From: Chrysaora quinquecirrha
Lineage: Eukaryota; Cnidaria; Scyphozoa; Semaeostomeae; Pelagiidae
Length of the DNA: 64,000 nt
Reading direction: 5' to 3'
Assembly: GCA_014526335.1 (NCBI GenBank)
Contig: JACTAT010000002.1
Span: 6,326,869 to 6,390,868 of the forward strand
Shown here in pieces: positions 56,162 through 64,000 of this stretch. Each line of letters opens with the position of its first letter. The stretch's first letter is position 1. The notes beneath the pieces were generated by a model. It was not told where the DNA came from, searched no databases, and saw only the letters and a list, made by a program, of their open reading frames with translations. A program made the position numbers and the translations under genes.

Positions 56162-57781
56162 CTATTGTGGGCCATCACCTGCAAACAAATGAAATTTATT
56201 TATAATGCACTGTCTCGCTTGTTATCTTGTAACACATCAATTCAATTCATAAAGGAAATGTAGGACCCTGGACCATAAAACCAGACTCAGGGACCCTTAA
56301 TGCTGTTTGAGCAAGAGGACCCTGGACCTAAGACCCCAAATTTCAGAAAAGGACCCATAGTCCAGACCTCAAGAATCAGACTCAGGGACCATAATAATGC
56401 TCTTGGAGCAAGGGGCCCTGGACCTAAGACCCTGAACTGCAGAGAGGAGGACCCATTGTCCCATAGTCAAATAAAAAGAATATGACAGCTTAGAGTCTAA
56501 AAACATAACAAAGTACACAAAAACTGAGAAACAATTTGTGATTTACAGACTCAGGACCTTTGGAGCCAAACAATCCAGGGGACCTTGGGACCCAAAGGGT
56601 GAAAAAATGTTCCATATATTACCTTTATATGCATATTCTAGTGCGCTTGCAATTGTCATCATATCCGTTTCAATCGTCTTTGCCCAGTTTTCAACATCAC
56701 CAAGCTCTTTTAAAGACTGGTTGAAATTTTCTATCAGAGATATCCATTGTGTGGTTTGTTTTGATAATTTTGAAACATTTGATTGCAATTGTTTTGCTTC
56801 TGATTCTAATTTCCTTTGGTTATTATATGCAGCTTCAACGCTAAAAGAGATATTTCACAGTAAGAGTGCTCAAACTTGTTAATATTATTATTTTATGCAA
56901 AATTGTAGACCTACGTTTATCTCAGTCAGGGTTACGTATAACGAGGGACAGACTGAATTATGGCCTCTCTGCCTATACGTCTGACAAGCCACATTGTGAA
57001 ATGGGGTATTCTGTGCCAGTAGCTAGGATTTCAGTAGTAGGTTAACTAATCGAGACCTGGACCCTTGCTGTGGTGCTACTGGGGCTGGAGCCCTGACCCC
57101 GCTGATCTTCTGATACTACAAGCCAGTGGGATTAGACCATCACCCCACAGCATCTTCAAAACTGAAAAGCTATTATCCAGATTTTATAGATGATTGAATT
57201 GCTCCAGACCGGAAAGTTTGACTTTTGCGCAGGCAAGTTGTGATTGCTTAAAAATGTTGTGTGCATTTTGAATGATGAGGAGAACAATACAAAGGTCATG
57301 TGATCTATTGTTCTTCTATTTTTCACTCTAGCTGAGCAGTCAATTAAAAATTAAGGAAAGAGCTGCACAGGCAATATCTTGTGGGTGCGGAGCAAACTTT
57401 CCAGTCTGGGAATCGCTGGGTGTGGTGTGCAATTGGCATGTTTTTCATGGAGGTATAACCCTAATGCCCCTGCCAGCCCAGTTCCCTTATTAGTATGACA
57501 TACTCTGAATTCAATGCTTCCACAAATGAATTTGAGAATTCAGCAACAGCATCGATGGCTTCTTTCTTCCTTAGTTCTGAAAAAAATCCAAGCAAAGTGA
57601 ATATAATCAATCAGTTTATTAGACTGGTCATCAAAATCAAAAAAGTGAATGATTATGACTGAGGAGTGATTCAAGCATAGGTGGAAGAAGAACAAAACAA
57701 AACAATCAGTTAGAAGTTACCTTGCTTTTCCCTGACCGCCGATTGCTTTGTTTGATGCTCTTTCATTGCCCTTGAAAGCAT
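56162..57781 (-). CDS. BLOC1S1: BLOC-1 subunit 1 (BLOC1S1 / GCN5L1)
   Basis: Shared subunit of the BLOC-1 and BORC complexes, which act in lysosome-related organelle biogenesis and lysosome positioning. Exons: 57781-57721 (MLSRAMKEHQTKQSAVREKQ), 57576-57504 (KKEAIDAVAEFSNSFVEALN), 56840-56623 (AAYNNQRKLESEAKQLQSNV, QTTQWISLIENFNQSLKELG, DVENWAKTIETDMMTIASAL then EYAYK) and 56178-56162 (the last codons, GDGPQ). The protein has 122 residues, close to the human short form. MLSR-(L/A)-x-KEHQ, NQRKL and NQ(A/S)LKE-(I/L)-GDVENWA are the family signature; heptad spacing fits the known coiled coil. All four exons join in phase. It is 0.8 kb upstream of GPR155 on the same strand. Confidence 0.95.
56255..56600. 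repeat. GGACCCTGGACC tandem repeat of about 120 bp
   Basis: The sequence aggaccctggaccataaaac ... cagactcagggacc is followed by aggaccctggacctaagacc and ggggccctggacctaagacc, with a remnant gactcaggacctttgg at 56550. It fills the last BLOC1S1 intron. Confidence 0.75.
57005..57110 (+). repeat. Dispersed repeat (cagtagtaggttaactaatc)
   Basis: The segment gccagtagctaggatttcag, taggttaactaatcgagacc and ggctggagccctgacccc matches 38280-38400. In a BLOC1S1 intron. Confidence 0.55.
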
Positions 57782-58009
57782 TTTGATTGAAAAAGGCTTG
57801 CAAATTGCAATTTCACCTCTGAGCGTTATCTGTCAGCAGTCAGTATGATCAAATCAAAATGTCTTGTTGTCTTCCTGTTTTTTTGAAGTTTTGAATTGAG
57901 AATTGAGTTGGATTAATTTTACTCAAAAAGAGACTGAACATTCGAGACTGAGACTGATTTTTGACAGTGACGTAATAATTGACTAAGTCGACCACGTTCT
58001 AATGCTAAT

Positions 58010-58165
58010 GACGTAGACTTATTACCTGTCCCACTCTTCGCAAACAGCAACAACAACAACAGCAACAATACAGCTGTTTGCTCAGAGTGGTTTGCTATCT
58101 TCCTTCGAGTGTCCAGCACAGACTCAATAGCGACAACTACGACTTATGTAATAAGTCTAGGTCAC
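58010..58165. mobile_element. MITE with TAGACTTATTAC ends, copy 3
   Basis: It starts cgtagacttattacctgtcc and ends acttatgtaataagtctagg, an inverted pair. The interior carries an acaacaacaacagcaaca run. It lies about 230 bases upstream of the BLOC1S1 start. Confidence 0.68.
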
Positions 58166-58829
58166 CAGATTGACCGTGCAACGTCTTTTGAGAAAGAGAA
58201 AACCAAAAACATTGCTCAGTGCTGGAGATGAATGCTCCCCACTTGCATCCACAATGCCGAGACACTGGCTGAGGCGTCGCATCTTACGGTGGTTCCTGTT
58301 ACTGAAATTGAAATTGTTACAGGAAATCGCTATTCTCCCCATGAGTCTTCCGCCAGCCTTCCGGGGGAGGGAATATCCGGCCCCCAGACCTGCTTACGCA
58401 ATGGATACCCCGATTGCTTTCACTTCCAACTCATGACACTGAACAATTACAGCTGACATAAGCTTCATACTCATAGAATTTCTTCGAAAATTTTAATATT
58501 AGTTTCCCATTTGTGATACTTGGCAGTTGCTTCCATTCTTCGCAGAAGACATCTGCAATGTATTAAAAGACCAAAATTTGCAATCCTATGACTATATTTT
58601 ATTGAGAATCGTTATTTTTTTCATGACGTCATTATCTGCAAAAATGCTGAACTCCTCAAAGAAAATAAATCATTTTCATGTGCCAAGAGTACCAAGCTGG
58701 AATAGTACTATAAAAAAGCTAAACCCTAAATCAAAACTTAAAATGAATTACCGAGTGTCTTGTCCGAATCTTAACATAACCCAAGTTGAACGTGATTAAA
58801 AATACTTTAAATACCAGTAAGTAAATATC
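58166..58829. other. Region between BLOC1S1 and the repeat-family gene
   Basis: Two overlapping + strand open frames (58170-58436 and 58232-58456) have mildly coding-like composition (for example LTVVPVTEIEIVTGNRYSP) but no splice context or recognised family. They may be a decayed element fragment. The rest shows nothing. Confidence 0.35.
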
Positions 58830-61800
58830 TCAATGTTGATCGTTCAGACAGATGTCTTCTGTAGCTTTCTTGCAATTACATAACGATGTACATGGCAGCC
58901 TTGATTTTCTGCATCTGCAGCGGTTGTTACTGCACTGTGTGTTACATCCACAAAAGATCATTTCCAGCGAAGAAGTAGGAATGGCTTCTACTGTCATTAG
59001 AATCGGCTTTAATTGATCATCAGAAACTTGCCATCCGAAATCAGTTGGAGATGGTAAATCCTGAAGCGGAGATCCGGCTTGTTTCCATATCATTGATTGG
59101 AAGTGTGCTCTTCTTATGTGAAGTCGTGCTGCATCACTGGTTGGAGGCAATGCTTCAGGTTTTCCTTTCTTAAAAAAAATAGCGTGTCGAGCCTCATTTG
59201 TAGTGTTCTTGTGACCTGCACCATAAATGTGACAAAGGAATTGCTCCGCTTTCTGAATGACATGCTCATTGATGCCTCTTTCTCCTAAATTTTCCAAGAG
59301 CTGATATGATTCTTTAAACACTCTCCATGCAGATGCCTTCGTATGACCTGATAAGTACGAAGTTGTGTCACAACCTGTAATAGTGTGAAAGGGAATAAGT
59401 GATCTAACGGATCCTTCTGGCAAAACGTGAAGTATTTCTTTGACTGGAATATATTTCCTCTTCTTTGATGTTCCGGACCTCATCCAAAGATCTTTGCATT
59501 GCATTCTGTCAGTATGAGACACGAGAATAATGAGCACATCTGTATCTCTGGCAGCAACTACCACTGTATCAGAGGCAGCATTGATGGCATGAAGGACAAG
59601 TCTGGTGTCTGCTTCTTCATGGTCTGCACTCAGAGATAAGGTATCGGTGTAGAATTTTGATGACTGGGCAAGTAATTCATTGCTGAATCCACCCGCTGTA
59701 ACAATCTCTTTATCCTCAGGGGCTTGGCGAAGCAATTCTTCTGAGAGGAAGCGTGCAAGATCTGCTTTGTTTTCTGGTAGCGCCATAAAGTTTGACCAGG
59801 CTTTTGGAAGGGTACCAAACTGCTTTCTATAATGCGCCGTATAGGCCGGATAGTTTTGTCCGTCTGGTTCTAGTACCAGCTTTGATTGACAGTTGTCTAT
59901 ACCGGTCAAAAACAACATCGATTCTCTGATATTGTCTACCCATTTGAAATACCGCTTTGACAAACATATCTGCAAGATCACCAAATGAAGAACAACCATT
60001 TGGTTTGCCTAATGATACCACTAGAGCCTGACCATCGATGATGAGGCACGCTGTTTTCCGCAAAGATCAATACTCTCCGGACAATCAATACCATCCGTCA
60101 GCTTGTCAATAAGGACAGACTTATTTCCTGTCCGAATAGAGCCGTTTAGTTCAGCTAGAGAGTGGAACTGGCATCAATTCGTGAGAAAGGATGCTCTTAA
60201 GATCAACTTGACGGCCACCTTCATAGGCAGTGATCAACCGCATCAGAATATTTCGATCAGCCTTTAAGACTGTCCTCTTCTCCTTGTCATTTGAATTTCT
60301 CGTGACTTCGTAAAGGCTTTGAAAGTTAAGCGCATTGCATCGTTTCATGGGTTCATAAAAGGAAATCATTGGCTGCTCTGTGTTCGATAGTGTCAGTCTT
60401 TTTGTGACAAAGTCTAAAACTTGCTCCTGGCCAAGAACTGCTGCATTCAACAACGATTCTTGAATTTCGTTGCTTGCGAGGTCTTTGGTTGCTATGTTTT
60501 GCAAAATGTCACCTGGCGTATCAGCTGTAAGCAGGTTGAATCTCTGAAAGATAGCAAGCAGAGAATCTTCATCTTTGTTGTCTCTTTTTATCCTGGATGG
60601 CAAGGTTTCAACTGAGATTGTCTTATCTGATAACAGACCATACAATTCGTGTGTTTTGCTGCCATGTGTGTTCGCAGGTTGAACGAAAGGCTCTATCTTA
60701 GCAAGGCCGAAGATGTTCTCGTAATTCCTACTATGCCACCAGCTCGTTTTCCTGTACCATTCAGCCACTCTTGAGCATGGTCTGGGTCGACTTCGTTAAA
60801 TTTTGTTGCTGAACATTTTACAACGAAATTCCCCTTAGCAAACTCCTCTTTGACTTCATTTGGCAGTTGCTTCATTTCAGCTACATAGATGGTGCCCCAA
60901 CGCGCATAATTTTGGTGATCATAGCGGAAGAAAAAGGGAACCATTCGAACAAAGGACGCCACATGTAATTCCCAGTTTCCTTCTCTTTGAGCTCTAGTGA
61001 ACATGAGCAGGATCGAAACCATCTCCATATAGCTCCACCAAAAACGAAAGTTAACGTTCTTCTCAGACTCGCTTTCTACGAACTTGGCGAAAATATTCCG
61101 GTAAGTATCTCCTTTGATCATAGCCACAAGCCCTGCAATTTTATCACAATCATCTTGAATGGAACAGATACTCTCATAGAGATCGTTGTTAACTAATTTC
61201 AATTCTTCAAATAATTTTGGGATCAAAATCCGCCACAAAGCTTGAATCGATTGCTTGTGAGCTCGCATTGCTTTTTGTACGCTTTTCCGGAAAATACAAG
61301 CTCTACTGCACCTGGTCCGAGAATACCACTTTCAATCCATGCTTCTTTAAGGCCACTTGCCTCCATATGCTTCCCTATTACCTTCAAAAAGTTCATAGAT
61401 ATGTGAAGACCACCTAAGCGAGGAATTAACTTGGTCTTATAGTCACTGATACTCCACTTCAACTCCATGAGTTTACAATAAAGAGCTTGATCCACTGTGA
61501 TAACCGTGTATTCTTGTCCAAAATGACGAGATATTGACATGCACCTCCTGACAACAGTGTTCAAAGTATCGAGTTCATGAGCTGGTGCTAGTATTATTGG
61601 CAGATGACCAACTGAGGTTTTATTGTGGTCTGTTGATGAATTCTGCTGATTAAAGCTTGTCCAACTAGGCTTGTCCTGTTGCTCTTGACGATGCAGGAGA
61701 AGTGCTTGATCGCTTGCTATTGCTTTCTTCTCGCATTCAAGAACGCTACCCTTTGTATCAAACCAACTTGAATCGACTGGATTTTGAAAAGTTGGATTAG

Positions 61801-63446
61801 CTTTACCTTCATTTATTTTAACTGGCAACAACTCTTCAAGAATTTCTGGAACTTGTAAGTTGTTTTTGCAGATTTTCTACAGTTGCAAGTAAGTTCTGCT
61901 CATTTCCAGTTGTTCTCTGGTATGCTGCAAGCTGAGTTGCATGAAATGTATTTTTTCCATCAAGCGATTCATCTAGAATATCGATGTTGTCTGCTGTAAA
62001 GTGTATGAACTCATTTGAGACAAAATTCTTTGGTATTACTGCACCTGTGGTGGTGTCAACCGAGTTCAGAGTATCATTTGCCAGTGCAGTGTCAACTTGC
62101 AGTAATTGTTTGTAGCTCAAACAATGACCAGCTCGATGGAATACGTTGACCAAATCCTTTGATCTAGTAGCTTGATGTAACGTACTTGTCAACCCAATGT
62201 GCTTAGGTGTCCATTTCTTGCCGTTGCTTATTCCGTATATCAAATCCTGTGCAGCGCTACAAACAAGTCGTCTTGTGCGTGTCTCTTCATGTCCCTCTTC
62301 AACTCCATCAAAAACCTCTTGACCACCGTATAAAAGCCTTAAGAACATATACAGACTATCAGGTATGCACTCGGCTTCGTCTTTCTCACTCACTGATAAT
62401 CCTTTATGGCCAGGTTGAGCGAGGATATCACCGCGTATCTTTAATGCAACATGGACAAGAGACATAAATACATCATCTTGTTTTGGCTGATACGTTGGTA
62501 TACTAATGTGCTCTCCGTCGTATTCATTTTCGTGCGCAAGTTGAGAAACAACATGGCTTTGGTACTGGGTTGGAATTAATAACGTTTGTCGTTTTGAAGG
62601 GTCAACGTTCAAAGGCTGGAAAAACTGAAAGTCTCCATTCAGTTGAGAAACAAGTTTCTCTTTGAAAGTAGCCCTTCTGCTGACAAATGATTGTGGAATT
62701 GTTATTGCTAAGTCTTTGGCTAAGTCAACGTACCTTTCCCATACATCGACTAATTGGAAGACCAAGCCTTTTTTTGCAGCTTGTTCAAGTTCGTTGCAAA
62801 GCCAAATGAATGCGAGGTCGGCCTTATTACCTTCTTTCTTCGTTCGTTCAGTTGACCTATCGAATGCCGCCAAACAGCTCAAATGGTATTTTCCTTCCGA
62901 TGCTATTAGGTCATTCACATCTGCCAACCTAACAGAAAGCTTCTGATCCAGCGGAGCAGCCTTAAGTATTCGACTACTTAAGCCAAAAGTCATGATAGAG
63001 CAAAGGCGACTTTTAGACGAATCCAACTGGCAGAAAATACATTTATTCCAGTCAACTGACGTGACAGAGCGTCTTGATAGTCTTTGTGTTGCATTTTGCA
63101 AACCAGCATCTTTCTCCCCTGATGCATTTGTTGCAGTTGATGCTTGATAAGCTGTCTGTTTCTTTTTTTCTAATCTACGAATCTTTTCTTGATCTGTGAA
63201 ATGGCAATAACATTGTTTGTGCCAGTACACTCTATGGGTGACTCCAGGTTTAAAGATTTCGGCCACTCTTTCTATAACTTCACCATCTTCACCAAGCTGG
63301 GATCGCTTATTGCTTGCTTCCTTCAACGTACTTAGGCCTTGCTCACTGGCCTCCCTCAGTTTATCATTTGCCTTACGTCGCTGACAAAGCAAGCACAGAT
63401 TGTAGTTTACAGAGTTTTGTCGTTTTAAATCACAAAGTGATTTCAT
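58830..63446 (-). pseudogene. Intronless repeat-family gene: zinc-finger-like N-terminus, PIN/FEN-like nuclease, CXC tail; several frame shifts
   Basis: An ORF of 536 codons (63446-61836) is followed by overlapping frames at 61831-61223, 61268-60693, 60768-60151, 60063-59827 and 59999-58830, read as one protein of roughly 1,500 residues with about six frame changes. The N-terminus has Cys/His clusters (LCLLCQ, HRVYWHKQCYCHF, CIFCQ, KYHLSCLAAF). The C-terminal half has acidic motifs of the PIN/FEN nuclease type in order: LIIDGQALV, VVFDRYRQ, HEEADTRL, AARDTDVLIILV, TITGCDTTSYLS. It ends in a Cys-rich CXC (tesmin/TSO1-like) segment, CGCNTQCSNNRCRCRKSRLP then CTSLCNCKK. Proteins of this layout are multi-copy and uncharacterised in cnidarians, molluscs and fish (from general knowledge, not searched). 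At 61250 the frame change sits in a run of five A. The breaks could be decay of a mobile-type gene or sequencing errors. Confidence 0.65.
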
Positions 63447-64000
63447 GCTTTCAAAGTGATTTCATGGTACGAATTTCGTTTGATCTGTTTGTTACAGCTT
63501 TGAAATATTGATATGAAACTTGCCAGCGCTTTGTCGTGTCTACAGAATCCCAAAACTAGTTTTGCAATCTCACATCGCTTGAAACATGATATTGCAGAAA
63601 ATCATAATTTTTGAATTCTAAAATACTTGATGAGGTCAAATCTCAAGAGTTAGTTTAGGCGAGTAGAATAAGAGAAAACGGAAACCATTGAAAATACTCC
63701 AAACAAAGTGTTTGATTTCATGGTCATATTTTTGTAATAATTCCATGTAATTCGATCATAAGTCAGGAAATGTGAGTGTTTAGGATTATTAAGTATTTTT
63801 ATATGCAAAGGAATGGCTTAAATATTTTAAACCCTCTCTTTCTATATGGAATAGAAATAGAAATATTTTCTCCATAGAATCATACATGTCATATTCCATT
63901 TGGCAGCCATTTTGAATTTTGCAAATTTAGCTATTAACGAGCTCCCAGCTTGGTAAAATAGCACCAAAATGAATAAACAAACTTCAGAGATCGTCAGGTT
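63447..64000. other. Upstream flank of the repeat-family gene
   Basis: AT-rich, with no recognised gene. The 13-base tgaaatcactttg is directly repeated around the start codon (about 63437 and 63455 on the plus strand). No terminal inverted repeat matching the region below 58830 was seen. Confidence 0.35.

Noticed and set aside
58170..58456. Two overlapping plus-strand open frames as a gene
   Set aside because: Neither has a recognisable domain or splice context; they overlap in different frames and lie between a MITE and a repeat-family gene.

Overview
The window is animal nuclear DNA, most likely from an anthozoan cnidarian (stony coral or relative). Support: spliced genes with GT-AG introns of roughly 0.1-5 kb, AT-rich intergenic DNA full of small inverted-repeat elements, tRNA-derived SINEs and minisatellites, conserved metazoan housekeeping genes, and secreted-peptide genes of types common in cnidarians. 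The species assignment is inference; no species-diagnostic marker was seen.

Layout. 0-18 kb: two genes for small secreted cystine-knot, IL-17-like proteins (316-1488 and 13109-17125, + strand), with two intronless genes for secreted YbaY/YscW-like proteins between them (4273-4776 and 5537-6016). This stretch also holds three arrays of a 28-bp minisatellite, two in one orientation and one inverted. 18-40 kb: housekeeping genes. PSMA2 (proteasome alpha-2, minus) and RPS13 (ribosomal protein S13, plus) start 184 bp apart in divergent orientation. SNX4 (sorting nexin-4, minus) converges on RPS13. 41-43 kb: a three-exon minus-strand gene with a TATA box, encoding a signal peptide, a strongly acidic pro-segment, a short cationic helix and an extreme Arg/Ser repeat tail (64 Arg in the last 96 residues). 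This is the most unusual gene in the window. 44-58 kb: GPR155/LYCHOS (13 exons) and BLOC1S1 (4 exons), both minus and about 0.8 kb apart; both families act at the lysosome. 58.8-63.4 kb: an intronless multidomain gene of a repeat-family type (zinc-finger-like N-terminus, PIN/FEN-like nuclease motifs, Cys-rich CXC tail), broken by several single-base frame shifts.

Assembly quality matters here. GPR155 has one frame shift in a T homopolymer, the repeat-family gene has several, PSMA2 lacks one internal exon, and RPS13 and SNX4 both lose their 3' exons in the same interval (about 29.0-33.58 kb). That interval looks like uncorrected long-read sequence: short homopolymers, and ragged versions of repeats that are regular elsewhere in the window.

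Much of the remaining sequence is repeats: a foldback family with arms containing CCAAACGATCAAACATTG (about a dozen copies), several MITE families, three or more tRNA-like SINE pieces, and arrays with units of 5, about 10, 28, 151 and 170 bp.
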